From IMG/VR virus record IMGVR_UViG_3300046706_000011, positions 26,507-90,506 of that record: a stretch of DNA of 64,000 nt. One strand, given 5' to 3'. The notes under the pieces were generated by a model that saw nothing but the letters and a program-made list of their open reading frames with translations, did not search any database and was not told where the DNA came from. Within the stretch, counting starts at the first letter, position 1. Each line of letters starts with the position of its first letter. This stretch comes from a virus. A program made the translations under genes and the position numbers. Shown here in pieces: positions 25,101 to 32,692 of this stretch.

Positions 25101-27103
25101 CCGCGCACGAAGGGGTCGGGGGAACCGGTCCAGGTGACCTGGAGGGCGTCGGTGAAGCCGGTCGGGGTCGAGATGTACTCGCGGGTGACGTTGACGTCGG
25201 AGGGCGGCGCGACGACGCCGGGGTTCGGCAGGCGGGTGAACGGGGGGCGCTCGAACTGGATGCCCTGCTCGACGCGGGCGTACTTGGTCGGGTCGTGGAT
25301 GATGGCGCTGACCGAGAACTCCAGGTCGTCGTCTTCCTTGATGCCCAGGATCTTGAACGGCCTCGGGGCGAGGAGCGTGGAGGTGACGATCCAGCTCGAC
25401 TCGGGGAGGGGTGCGGCGCTGAAAGCCGGCGATACCGTCAGGCTCTCGTGGGTGCCGGGTCCGAGCGCGACGTTGCGGGTCTCGACCGTGCCGTTCGGCA
25501 GGGTCGCCATCAGCTTGTAGCTGCTGCCCGCCTCGATGGGGAAGGGCGCGTCGAGCCGGACGACGGACGGGCTGGCGCTGACGACCTTGCCGCCCGAGCG
25601 GAGGTTGGCGTAGTCGGGGTCCGCGACCGCCGCGACGGTGCCGGGATTGACGTTCAGGTGGTTGAGCGAGCACTTGTACCCAAGTCCCTCCGACTGGGTC
25701 TTCTCGGTGTCGAGCGTCCACTTGCCGAGCCGGTGGGCCTGCCCGCGCGAGGTGCAGGCGAAGGCGTTGATCTCGACGGGGTTCCAGCCGTAGCGCTCGA
25801 TGCCGTCGGCGTCCTCGACGGTCTCGATGCTCTGCTCGTAGCTCGCCTCCTTGTCGAGGTAGCTGACCAGGGCGACCGTGTGGCGGGCCTTGAGCGCCGC
25901 GCCCGTGTACTCGAAGCCGTCCACGGTGTCGGCCTGGGAGACCAGGACGTCCGGGTCGCGCGGCATGTCGGCGACGACCGAGACGGCCCCGGCGCTCCAG
26001 TAGGTCATGGCGCGGAAGCTGGAGGCCAGCGCGTTGATGACCGAGTACGCCTCGGTCCGGGAATTCAGGACGAAGTTCGCGGAGAAGCGGGGCTCGAACC
26101 CGCCGAACCCGTCCGGGACGCGCTCGGTGCAGTAGCGCGAGATCTCGTAGAGCGCCCACTTGTCCACCTGCGAGTCCTGCATCCCCGCGCCGGCCGGGTG
26201 GGTGAGGAGGTGGTAGTAGAGCCACGCCGGGTCGTCGGTCCACTGCCGCTTGAAGGCGCCGTCCCAGAAGGACGACAGGTAGGTGCGCGTCTCGCCGTCC
26301 AGGATGGTCGGGACGCGGACGATCCAGCCCTTCCAGTCGTACGCGCGGCTGGGCACGTTGTTGCCGAACAGCTCGCCGTCCACCTGGACGCCGACGAGCG
26401 CGGTGCGCCGGTAGGTCAGCGCGAGGTCCACCAGCTCCGTGAAGCTGTCGAAGTTCAGCGTGTTCTGCTCGGTGGCGAGCGTGCTGTCGGGGGTCAGGCG
26501 CCAGACCTGGACGTCCCAGGGGCCGGCGCCGCCGAGCGGGAGGCGGTAGGACTCCTGGTACGCCCCCATGTTCTTGCCGTCGATGGCCTGGGGGTAGTCG
26601 GTCCAGGAGGCGGTCGGGGTGACGCGGCGGATGCGGACGACGAAATCGACGCGGCTGCCGTTGGTGTCGCCCGTGACGGTGTCCTGCCGGAAGATCGACG
26701 GCAGGCCGACCGTGACCCGCACGGCGTTGGCGTCGAGGTTGCTGATGCGGCGGGTGACGGCGAAGGCGGCGCCGGCCTTGACGGTGACGCCGACCGAATG
26801 GGGGGTCTCGACCGCCGGGAAGCCCCGGACCCAGTCCTGGTCGGACGTGCCCGTCCGCTGCTCCCACGAGACGCCGGTGAAGTTGAAGCTGCCGTCGATG
26901 TTCTGGAGCGGGGTCCGGTCGAAGAAGATCGACTTGGCACCGTTGGCGAGCCCGACGCACTCGCCCTCGCAGATCGCGTCGAGGATGCGCGCGGTGGCCT
27001 TCGACCGGAGGGTGTTCGCGGCCTCGATCGGAGTTCTTGGCGCCGTGCTTCCGCTCGACGACGACCCGCCCTTGGCGCCGTGGATGCGGTAGCCGTCCGT
27101 CAT
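22196..27103 (-). CDS. tail tip host-specificity protein J
   Basis: A 1635-residue protein with the organisation of lambda gpJ. The N-terminus (AANTLRSKATARILDAICEGECVGL, then KSIFFDRTPLQN) is the conserved tip-assembly domain. The middle contains the ring-forming region and several fibronectin type III-like modules (around TEGDFLQYGVAIA and APDFSHMEVW). The C-terminal third (ALAINAGTTQIDPGRIAISGG onwards) is a fibre-like shaft with DUF1983-type features. It forms the central tail spike that contacts the receptor. The ATG overlaps the stop of the I gene, and the order K-I-J is that of lambda. Confidence 0.95.
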   Translation of the reverse strand: MTDGYRIHGAKGGSSSSGSTAPRTPIEAANTLRSKATARILDAICEGECVGLANGAKSIFFDRTPLQNIDGSFNFTGVSWEQRTGTSDQDWVRGFPAVETPHSVGVTVKAGAAFAVTRRISNLDANAVRVTVGLPSIFRQDTVTGDTNGSRVDFVVRIRRVTPTASWTDYPQAIDGKNMGAYQESYRLPLGGAGPWDVQVWRLTPDSTLATEQNTLNFDSFTELVDLALTYRRTALVGVQVDGELFGNNVPSRAYDWKGWIVRVPTILDGETRTYLSSFWDGAFKRQWTDDPAWLYYHLLTHPAGAGMQDSQVDKWALYEISRYCTERVPDGFGGFEPRFSANFVLNSRTEAYSVINALASSFRAMTYWSAGAVSVVADMPRDPDVLVSQADTVDGFEYTGAALKARHTVALVSYLDKEASYEQSIETVEDADGIERYGWNPVEINAFACTSRGQAHRLGKWTLDTEKTQSEGLGYKCSLNHLNVNPGTVAAVADPDYANLRSGGKVVSASPSVVRLDAPFPIEAGSSYKLMATLPNGTVETRNVALGPGTHESLTVSPAFSAAPLPESSWIVTSTLLAPRPFKILGIKEDDDLEFSVSAIIHDPTKYARVEQGIQFERPPFTRLPNPGVVAPPSDVNVTREYISTPTGFTDALQVTWTGSPDPFVRGYVVRWQKNLGAWQALPENPSTTATIYGEGAGSYTFHVLAVNFAGSMSLPAILRVDILNESPITLLRPTGLELEGQGNDTVFGGRDPVFVWRATAIRGAYPVGQEPAAGAGYLDAIFRDFEVRVYGPSGALVFTDHTNETRYAFTFEKNARSAGGPYRAFRFEVLMRDKWGNYSRPADLDVSNPAPAQPTNLQILPGVGSIFVSFDRPGDLDYAGTLVWLGEATGYAPGPATLAYEGDSTYAVVRVPESSVRFVRVAAYDSFGKTGLNVSAEFRVAVGGVKPPDFIPPAVPTGIALTTSATVGPDGTPTYRLRATWNANTEGDFLQYGVAIAQAGGDYVYYLADQPAYEWVVDAGATYSVKVRATDNISNASPYSDPVSITIGGDTEAPATPETLAAVSSFRTVWLQWARHPAPDFSHMEVWEAPADDRAQSGLVAHAPGTTFAREGMPAGETRWYWIRAVDRSGNRSGFYPASTTGGVLGRARKVEEADYQELSISNAFIKDGTIDDAKIASLDASKIRAGSVLSGSVTVDGRQLSQIVQGGGDPALAINAGTTQIDPGRIAISGGTTLASWRFGGDNTKINGGTIATGSIRANSLAVGSRAVDFVGIQFEARKETNTVAWSAGFATYPNDAGTGNATEGIVAGSAQFTGPLLYLYWYPGAGGIAATTDPAVQASPSNVVVGYYAGGVFLYCHFGLTVIDGDTIRTGTVHANRIQANTISARELSTGTLITNSAQIGTATINGAHIANAVLHDGHIINMAFDKLWGGTIQADDVIVGQVMPGYGHLHIQGGRAGWRRFLFIDANGIDRVIVGQISQTPNLDLDGLYVRNRFGQEVLTANGLGVNIVGEFNINGEAVSTGKIRAGAVTAMAYSRSGAVAMVSTTGGPMHVIANGLVATPNITVESVRIVANGAQIAVASGASGTVIMDQAVTNRPAGSTTTFIYQKLDTGSVWTTVAGATITVVEYKR

Positions 27104-27729
27104 ACCGGCATCTTCTCGGTGTAGATGCCGGCGCTGATCACCAATCCGCCCACCAGCATCCTCCCGCCCACGATGGGAATGGGGTTGCCCTGGAGGGTGG
27201 TGTTGACCTGCCCGCCGAGGAGGAAGGAGGGCCGGTCCTCGGGACGCTCATACCCGCTCAGGCTGGGCGTCTTGGGGATCGGCGTCAGGAGCTGGGCGAT
27301 GCCCCCGAAGGTGAGGGCAGCCCCGAACAGGGCGACGGTGCCCCAGGAGAGCGAGGAGAAGACGCCGCCGGTGAGGCCCGCGATGGCGCCGAACGTGCCG
27401 CCCGACGCGATGGCCGCGACCGAGATCAGGGCGATGCCGAGGATGGTCTTTCCCAGGCCGCTGCGCTTGCGGCCCGTGACGGTCGGGACGATGTGGACGG
27501 GCCTTCCCGGCGGCAGTTGGAAAGCCAGCAGGTCCTCGGTCAGCCTCTCGCCGGTCCTCGCGGCGCCGACGACGATGCGGTAGGCGCCCTTGGCGAGTTC
27601 GGCGCGGAAGCCGGGCAGGTTGGCGGCCAGCGCGCGGACGACCTCCTGGACGGACGAGGCTTCGAACGAGAAGGGTCCCTTGAACCGGGACCGGAGGCGG
27701 CCGTGCAGGAAGACCCGTCGAAGCGTCAT
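27100..27729 (-). CDS. tail assembly protein I
   Basis: A 209-residue protein similar in layout to lambda gpI. The N-terminal ubiquitin-like part (FEASSVQEVVRALAANLPGF) precedes two hydrophobic Gly-rich helices (about 90-150, LGIALISVAAIASGGTFGAIAG). The C-terminal motif SFLLGGQVNTTLQGNPIPIVGGRMLVG is typical of this family. It acts in tail-tip assembly together with K, L and J. Its stop overlaps the start of J (ATGA). Confidence 0.9.
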   Translation of the reverse strand: MTLRRVFLHGRLRSRFKGPFSFEASSVQEVVRALAANLPGFRAELAKGAYRIVVGAARTGERLTEDLLAFQLPPGRPVHIVPTVTGRKRSGLGKTILGIALISVAAIASGGTFGAIAGLTGGVFSSLSWGTVALFGAALTFGGIAQLLTPIPKTPSLSGYERPEDRPSFLLGGQVNTTLQGNPIPIVGGRMLVGGLVISAGIYTEKMPV

Positions 27730-27737
27730 CGGGACCC

Positions 27738-28538
27738 TTACCCTTCGTAACGGAGGTAGTTCGTGACGTACTCAAGCCACGGCGCGGCGGGCTCGCGGCG
27801 GGACAGGCGGCGGCGCAGGTGGTGAAGTATTGTCCCGTCCCCAAGGTAGACGCCGCCGTGGTTGGTGACCGGGGCCTGGACCTGGGCGAGGAACACGTCG
27901 CCCGCGCGCAGCTCGTCGCGCCCGATGGGGCGGAACCCGGCGGCGGCGAAGTTCTCCAGGTACAGGTTCTTGGGCACCAGGGGGTTCCCCGCGTCGTCCC
28001 GGTCGGTCCACCATGCGAAGTCGCGCGGGAAGTCGGGCAGGGCGACGGGGGCGCCGAACGCCTGGGCGACGATGCCGAACTCGTCGGCCCGGTAGAAGTC
28101 CCGGATCAGGGAATAGCAGTCGAGGATGCCGTGGACGAAGGGGCGCCCGACCAGAGGCGCCACGGGGATGCCGTCCCCCCACCACAGGACGGTCTCGTGG
28201 CTGAGTTTGTCAATAACCGTAACCAGCCCCCAGGGGCAAGACATTTGTGCCTGCTGGGCCATGTCGGCGGCGGACGGGCCGGCGAGCAGGGGACCGTCCT
28301 GGGGGTCGAAGTCGCCCGCGGCCAGCGCGTGGGAGTGGATGACGGCCCTGACTTCGCCCCGGTAGCGGTCCTCGTCGGCGGTGGCGATCGCGAACGCCTC
28401 GGTGGGCTCGGGGTGGACGTTGTCGAGCGGGACGTACTCCCCGTCCTCGATGACGATGCCGACCGACTCCCGCGGCGCCTCGATCTCGGCATGGTGGCGG
28501 GCGGCGGCGGACGCGGCCGGGAAGATGGCGTCGAACAT
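27738..28538 (-). CDS. tail tip protein K: JAB-like plus NlpC/P60 peptidase
   Basis: A 266-residue protein with the two domains of lambda gpK. The N-terminal JAB/MPN-like metallopeptidase has HSH at about 86-88 and a later PSAAD in place of the usual nearby SxxD, so the motif is stretched. The C-terminal NlpC/P60 cysteine peptidase has DCYSLIRDFYR with the catalytic Cys and NHGGVYLGDG with the His. It probably trims tip proteins or cuts murein peptides during DNA entry. ATG 28538 is the first sensible start. The adjacent gene in transcription order (L) is separated from it by the inverted cassette. Confidence 0.92.
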   Translation of the reverse strand: MFDAIFPAASAAARHHAEIEAPRESVGIVIEDGEYVPLDNVHPEPTEAFAIATADEDRYRGEVRAVIHSHALAAGDFDPQDGPLLAGPSAADMAQQAQMSCPWGLVTVIDKLSHETVLWWGDGIPVAPLVGRPFVHGILDCYSLIRDFYRADEFGIVAQAFGAPVALPDFPRDFAWWTDRDDAGNPLVPKNLYLENFAAAGFRPIGRDELRAGDVFLAQVQAPVTNHGGVYLGDGTILHHLRRRLSRREPAAPWLEYVTNYLRYEG

Positions 28539-28657
28539 GGCGGGCTTTCTGGCTGCCGGTGGGTGATACCCCTTTATCCTCCGGGGCGTGGGCAAAAAAA
28601 ACGGGTTTTCCGTGAAAAAAGTCCTTGGCGCTTCGACATTGTGGGGGTAACGTCCAT

Positions 28658-28680
28658 TTGTTCATTGATTCATTGAACAA
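28658..28680. promoter_or_regulatory. 23-bp palindromic operator upstream of the inserted cassette
   Basis: TTGTTCAtTGAtTCAtTGAACAA is symmetric except for three A/T positions (the arms are TTGTTCA.TGA and TCA.TGAACAA). It lies 21 bases before the first cassette gene, in an AT-rich gap between the oppositely oriented gpK gene and the cassette. It is the expected position for a dimeric repressor site; the cassette's own HTH protein (30427-30624) is a candidate ligand. Confidence 0.6.
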
Positions 28681-28701
28681 TCTGTACCCAGGAGAAACAC
28701 G

Positions 28702-29202
28702 ATGAAGACGGCCACCGCAGCATCTTCCGCCCCGAACAGGCTCATCGCCCCCGCCCTGGCCGCCTGCCTTCTGGCCGCGTGCCAGCCCCCTGCCGAGCGG
28801 GTCGCCACCACCCAGGACACCGTCACCCTCGACGGCGTGACCATGCACTCCATCGCGTCCCCGCCCCCGGCCGGCGAAGGGCTGACCGGGGCCGCCGCCG
28901 GGACCCTGCTCTCGGCGCTGACGCCCCCCGCCGTCGCCGCCGCGCTGCCCCCGTCGGACATCCCTCTTGTCCAGCGTGCCTTGATCCGCGCCCACTCGGC
29001 GTCGCCGGGAGAGCGCATCGAATGGAGCAACGGCGACACCGGCAACCACGGCGCGGTGATCCCGTCCGCGATGTTCCGCGACGGCTCCGGCGGCCCCTGC
29101 CGCGCGGTCGTCCACCTAGCCCATGTGGCGGGGCGCGAGCTGTGGGGCGACGCGACGGCGTGCCGGCAGCCGGACGGGACCTGGGCGCGGGGGCTGTCGT
29201 GA
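28702..29202 (+). CDS. cassette lipoprotein with surface-antigen-like C-terminus
   Basis: A 166-residue lipoprotein, ATG preceded by CCAGGAGAAA. The signal peptide ends in a lipobox (CLLAACQPP, Cys about 27). The C-terminal domain GERIEWSNGDTGNHGAVIP...CRAVVHLAHV...ACRQPDGTW matches the pattern of RT0821/Lpp0805-type surface proteins (17-kDa antigen family). A virus-encoded outer-membrane lipoprotein is a common means of blocking superinfection by shielding a receptor. That role is inferred. It is the first gene of the inverted cassette. Confidence 0.75.
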   Translation: MKTATAASSAPNRLIAPALAACLLAACQPPAERVATTQDTVTLDGVTMHSIASPPPAGEGLTGAAAGTLLSALTPPAVAAALPPSDIPLVQRALIRAHSASPGERIEWSNGDTGNHGAVIPSAMFRDGSGGPCRAVVHLAHVAGRELWGDATACRQPDGTWARGLS

Positions 29203-29264
29203 CCGCCCCGGCGCCCAGGCCCTTGCGAACGTCCAGACAAACATCCATGCAGGGAAACGCAGCC

Positions 29265-29435
29265 ATGATCGACATATTCATCGGCAAGCTCGCGGAGATC
29301 GTCACCGGCCTCCTGTGGGCGATCCTGGCGGTCGCCGCGGCTTGGCTCCTGGCGCGATGGCTCCTGGCCCCCGACTACGTGGCCCTGGTCGCTGCCGACG
29401 CGGTGAGGGGTTCGTTCGTCGGGGTCGGGCGTTGA
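29265..29435 (+). CDS. small single-pass membrane protein
   Basis: A 56-residue protein, ATG 29265, with CAGGGAAA upstream; another ATG at 29247 is in frame. One long hydrophobic helix (EIVTGLLWAILAVAAAWLLARWLL) is followed by a short outer tail. It lies in the cassette between the lipoprotein and another membrane protein. Unknown function; superinfection-exclusion peptides often look like this. Confidence 0.6.
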   Translation: MIDIFIGKLAEIVTGLLWAILAVAAAWLLARWLLAPDYVALVAADAVRGSFVGVGR

Positions 29436-29539
29436 CCGCGCATCGCCGCGGGATCGGGGGCTCCGGCCCCCTTCCCACGGGAGGAACAAACGAATTTCCC
29501 GTTCACAAACGCCCTCGGGCCTCCCACGGAGAAAATCTG

Positions 29540-29854
29540 GTGACGCACATTCCACGGTACGACGACGAGATCCCGGACGCGGCGACGGCGCTGTCCAACC
29601 TGCTGTCGCGGGTCGAGTCCGAGGTCTGCGACCCGGCCGCCTACGGCTTCCGGATCGAGGACCCGGAGCATCCCTGGCACAGGGACGTGATGGAGGCGCG
29701 CGACGCCCTGTACAAGGCCGAGCGCGACCGGGACCGGAAACGATCCGGCCTGGACGAGACCGTCGATTGGGCGGGACGGGTGATGATGGCGGCCACGGGA
29801 CTGCTCGCCGGGATGCTCCTCGGCGGGATCGTGAACGCGATGATGGCGGGCTGA
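29540..29854 (+). CDS. small membrane protein with helical N-domain
   Basis: A 104-residue protein from GTG 29540, preceded by ACGGAGAAAA. An acidic helical N-terminus (IPDAATALSNLLSRVESEV) is followed by a charged linker and a C-terminal hydrophobic helix (VMMAATGLLAGMLLGGIVNAMMAG). It is codirectional with its cassette neighbours, ten bases from the next gene. No family recognised. Confidence 0.6.
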   Translation: MTHIPRYDDEIPDAATALSNLLSRVESEVCDPAAYGFRIEDPEHPWHRDVMEARDALYKAERDRDRKRSGLDETVDWAGRVMMAATGLLAGMLLGGIVNAMMAG

Positions 29855-29864
29855 GGGGGAAGAC

Positions 29865-30047
29865 ATGACGGGAATGGCACGGGTTCGCTCGGCCGCCGCG
29901 TATTGGCGGGCTCGGGCGCTGGAGCACCTGGACCGCATCGAGAAGTTCAGGTTGGATGAGACGACCGAGGACTATCACAACGGCGAGGCCGCGTTCTGCC
30001 TCGCCAACGCCGAACGGCTTGAGCGGATGGGGGACGGGAGTCGATGA
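29865..30047 (+). CDS. small helical cassette protein
   Basis: A 60-residue hydrophilic protein from ATG 29865 with GAGGGGGAAG just upstream, a strong ribosome-binding site. The sequence is helical and charged (AYWRARALEHLDRIEKFRLDE), with no motif recognised. Its stop overlaps the next start (ATGA), so it belongs to the same transcript. Confidence 0.6.
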   Translation: MTGMARVRSAAAYWRARALEHLDRIEKFRLDETTEDYHNGEAAFCLANAERLERMGDGSR

Positions 30048-30430
30048 GACGGATCGCGATCGCCGCCCTGGTCCTGGCCGCGTGGCCGGGACCGGGAACC
30101 GCCGCCCCGCGCGAGAGCCTGGGCAAGGAGGCCTACCGGTGCCTCACCAAGGGGGAGGCCGTCGATATCATGGAGGAGACGGGGAAGCTGATGGTCCTGC
30201 TCGACCGCGAGATCCCGAGGGCGCGGCGGACGGAGCGGGCGGCGGTGCGCCGGGAGATCGAGGGCGCGTGCCTGGAGTCCGGCGCCGAGGCCGACTGGTG
30301 CCGCAGGATCGTGCTCGGGGGCGACGCCGCCCTGGAGCGCCGCGCGTGCCTGGAGGACGGCCTGGACCCGGACTCCTGCGGGACCGTTTCCCATTCGGGG
30401 ACGCCGGGCGAGGAGGAGGTTCCGCGATGA
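30044..30430 (+). CDS. exported small helical protein of the cassette
   Basis: A 128-residue protein with a signal peptide (MRRIAIAALVLAAWPGPGTAAP, cleaved after TAA/ or GTA). The mature part is charged and helical, with five cysteines (YRC, GAC, DWC, RAC, DSC) that could form disulfides in the periplasm. Both ends overlap neighbouring genes by ATGA. A periplasmic disulfide-rich protein could act in exclusion of incoming phage DNA, but this is speculation. Confidence 0.65.
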   Translation: MRRIAIAALVLAAWPGPGTAAPRESLGKEAYRCLTKGEAVDIMEETGKLMVLLDREIPRARRTERAAVRREIEGACLESGAEADWCRRIVLGGDAALERRACLEDGLDPDSCGTVSHSGTPGEEEVPR

Positions 30431-30624
30431 CATCGACGTGGACGGCGGACGACGTGGTGACGCTCCGGCGGATGCACCACTGGACCCAGGAGGACCTTGC
30501 GGCGGTGTCCGGGTACAGCACCAAGACCATCGTCGCGTTCGAGACCGACCGCAGGACCATTCAGAAACGGCACGAGATCCTGTTCGGCTTCCTCCAGAGA
30601 TTTGGACCGCTTTGTGATGGCTAA
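30427..30624 (+). CDS. XRE-family HTH regulator
   Basis: A 65-residue protein that is little more than a helix-turn-helix of the XRE/Cro type: DDVVTLRRMHHWTQEDLAAVSGYSTKTIVAFE. The classical TQEDLA...S..TI..FE core is intact. It overlaps the previous stop and the following methyltransferase start. It probably represses or balances expression of the cassette, perhaps via the 23-bp palindrome at 28658, in the manner of controller proteins next to methyltransferases. Confidence 0.8.
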   Translation: MTSTWTADDVVTLRRMHHWTQEDLAAVSGYSTKTIVAFETDRRTIQKRHEILFGFLQRFGPLCDG

Positions 30625-31552
30625 ACCATTGGAAAACAACGAAACCGTTTCAACGGCTGTTCCCCAGCCGTTGGTCCGGCCGGACCCACGGGCATACCGG
30701 CGAACCATGGACGATGATGACCAGGACCTCTTCCCCGGCATGTCCACCGCACCGGCCCTGGGGCTGCCGGCCGATGGTGACATTGTTCACTCCGACGCCT
30801 TGGATATCCTGGCGGGGCTCGCCGCGGGGACTGCATCCCTCATCGTCACGGACCCGCCTTACGGAATTGCCTACCACTCAAACTACTATAGGGGAAGAAA
30901 CCCGCATGCGCCCATCTCGCAGGATTGGGATTTCCAGATCGGCGCCTTCTTTGCGGAGGCCTCCCGTGCCCTTGTCGATGGCGGGGCCATCTACCTGTTC
31001 ACTCGCTGGGATGTATACCCGTTGTGGTATAAGGAAATTCCAAAGGCCCTCTCCTTGAAGAATGCCATCGTCTGGAAGAAAGACAACTGGTCGAGCGGCG
31101 ATCTGTACGGCAACTTTGGCAATCAGTATGAAATCGTCATGTTCTTGACCAAGGGGCGGCACAGCCTGCGCGGCAAGCGATGGCCGAATATCTGGGAGTT
31201 TCCGCGTATCCCCGCCAAACGACTGAGAATGCCGGCGGAGAAGCCGGTCGGCCTGTACGAACGCGCCATCCTGTCATCCAGCGACAAGGGGGACTTGGTC
31301 GTGGACCCGTTCTGCGGCTCCGGGACGGCGGCCGAGGCCGCCCGCCGAGCAGGCCGGCGCTTTCTCCTCGGTGACATCGACCCGAAGATGGTCAGCATGG
31401 CGCGGGAACGTGTCGGTCTCTCCACCCCGACGGTCCAGGACGAACCGGGACGCAAGGCGCCGCCATGCCCGGTATTCTCGGTGGAACCGCCCGATATCTC
31501 GCTATGGGGGTTGCATCCGGAAGATGTTCTGCACTCGCGAACGGGGCGGTGA
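30617..31552 (+). CDS. solitary amino-group DNA methyltransferase
   Basis: A 311-residue enzyme (ATG 30617; ATG 30708 also possible). Motif IV DPPYGIAY comes early, at about residue 86, and the SAM-binding motif I VVDPFCGSGT late, at about 228. This order is typical of the beta class of N6-adenine or N4-cytosine methyltransferases. LLGDIDPKMVSMAR completes the SAM pocket. No restriction enzyme gene lies beside it, so it is probably an orphan that protects the element's DNA or alters host gene control. Composition is clearly lower in GC than the flanking tail genes, indicating separate acquisition. Confidence 0.9.
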   Translation: MAKPLENNETVSTAVPQPLVRPDPRAYRRTMDDDDQDLFPGMSTAPALGLPADGDIVHSDALDILAGLAAGTASLIVTDPPYGIAYHSNYYRGRNPHAPISQDWDFQIGAFFAEASRALVDGGAIYLFTRWDVYPLWYKEIPKALSLKNAIVWKKDNWSSGDLYGNFGNQYEIVMFLTKGRHSLRGKRWPNIWEFPRIPAKRLRMPAEKPVGLYERAILSSSDKGDLVVDPFCGSGTAAEAARRAGRRFLLGDIDPKMVSMARERVGLSTPTVQDEPGRKAPPCPVFSVEPPDISLWGLHPEDVLHSRTGR

Positions 31553-31602
31553 AACGCGACGGGCTCCATCAAGCGGGGGAGGAGCGGGAACCCTCGATAG
31601 GG

Positions 31603-32307
31603 TTACGACTTTCCGCTACCGATACCTGGGAAGCCTCCGTACGGAAGTGGTATAGCCCCGAACCGCTTGCGGCAATCCGAAAGGCGTTTCCCGCACCGAT
31701 CCTGGGCGGGGTCGCCAGTCGGGTTGCCGTTCGGCAGGAACATGGCGGCGCCGGCGTAGGGACAGGCATGTGGATCGGATGAATAGGTGAAGCTACCACC
31801 GTTCCAAAAGCGGTACCTCCATGGGCAGTGGTTCTTGGTCGCGACCCGGCCCGGTATCTGGCGGCCCTGCTGGTCGAGGTCGGCGGCCAGCTCCCACCGG
31901 ATCATCGTCTTGTTCTGGAGGACCTTGCGCTCGATGCGGAAGATGTCGGGCGGGAAGTGCTGGTTCGGGTCGGCCTGGGGCTGGCCGTCGAGGTACTTGA
32001 CGAAGGTCCGCCAGCGGATCACCCGCGCGCCGCGCAGGTCGTCGAAGGACACGACCGCCGCCGCGATGAGCACGTCCTTGGCGACGGTCAGGGTCGGGGT
32101 CGGCAGCGAGCCCTGGGCGGCCTTCTCGAAGCCGTCCGCGTCGATCGGCAACGGGATGTATTGCTGTCCCTTCCAGCGCACGGCTTGGCCGTCCAGGGTT
32201 CCGGGGACGTAGTTCAGGACGCCGCCCCCGATGCTGGTCATGTCGATTTGATAGAGCCGGATCTCGGCGCCGGGGTCGAGGCGTTGGATGTCTGCGGCGA
32301 TGGGCAT
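31603..32307 (-). CDS. minor tail protein L
   Basis: A 234-residue protein like lambda gpL, part of the tail-tip complex. The N-terminal barrel domain (AADIQRLDPGAEIRLYQIDMT, TPTLTVAKDVLIAA, IFRIERKVLQ) is followed by a C-terminal domain with four cysteines (NHCPW, HACPY, DRCGKRLSDC). In lambda the equivalent cysteines hold a [4Fe-4S] cluster. It lies eight bases from M upstream. Downstream the inverted cassette separates it from K. A small hairpin (31589-31604) overlaps its stop. Confidence 0.92.
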   Translation of the reverse strand: MPIAADIQRLDPGAEIRLYQIDMTSIGGGVLNYVPGTLDGQAVRWKGQQYIPLPIDADGFEKAAQGSLPTPTLTVAKDVLIAAAVVSFDDLRGARVIRWRTFVKYLDGQPQADPNQHFPPDIFRIERKVLQNKTMIRWELAADLDQQGRQIPGRVATKNHCPWRYRFWNGGSFTYSSDPHACPYAGAAMFLPNGNPTGDPAQDRCGKRLSDCRKRFGAIPLPYGGFPGIGSGKS

Positions 32308-32314
32308 GGTGGGC

Positions 32315-32671
32315 TTAGGTTCCGAGGTCGTGGACTTGTTCGAGGGAGGCGTCGATGTCCCAGCGGCCTGGCACGTCCTTGACCGGCGACCACGAGTACT
32401 GCGGGCACACCCACTTCTGGGCGGTCGAGTAGCCGGTGGGGACCCACCAGAACCACGTGACGCCCTGGTGGGTCGCGAAGAAGTTCCGCAGCGTCTGCAT
32501 CTCCTGGGTGGAGCGCGCCCGCCACTGGACGGAGACCTTGGTGGTGAGGGCGTTCAGGCCGTCCAGGGATCGCAGGCTGTAGCCGTCCTGGAACGAGACG
32601 ACCCGGCGACGCGGCTCCTCCTGGAACGAGGGGCTGTAGGCCATCGGGATTGAGGGAAGGGTCAGCGCCAT
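32315..32671 (-). CDS. minor tail protein M
   Basis: A 118-residue protein of the phage minor tail family (lambda gpM). Features include FQEEPRRRVVSFQDGYSLRS, LTTKVSVQWRARSTQEMQTLRNFFATHQGVTWFWW and the aromatic C-terminal stretch WSPV. It forms part of the tail-tip hub between the tape measure and L. It is preceded by the tape measure gene and an AT-rich gap of about 20 bases. Confidence 0.9.
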   Translation of the reverse strand: MALTLPSIPMAYSPSFQEEPRRRVVSFQDGYSLRSLDGLNALTTKVSVQWRARSTQEMQTLRNFFATHQGVTWFWWVPTGYSTAQKWVCPQYSWSPVKDVPGRWDIDASLEQVHDLGT

Positions 32672-32692
32672 GGATTGATCTACCGTATTTTA

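Noticed and set aside
22316-27124. A 1602-codon open frame on the + strand
   Set aside because: It lies antisense to the tail-tip J gene, whose domains are clear, and has the low-complexity composition of a shadow frame.
28596-28622. ACGG-GTTTT-CCGT flanked by A-runs, possible two-way terminator
   Set aside because: A four-base stem is too weak to claim, although the flanking homopolymers look suggestive.
31589-31604. Hairpin AACCCT-CGAT-AGGGTT at the end of the cassette
   Set aside because: It lies between converging genes where a terminator is expected, but the stem is only six pairs and there is no U-run in either direction.
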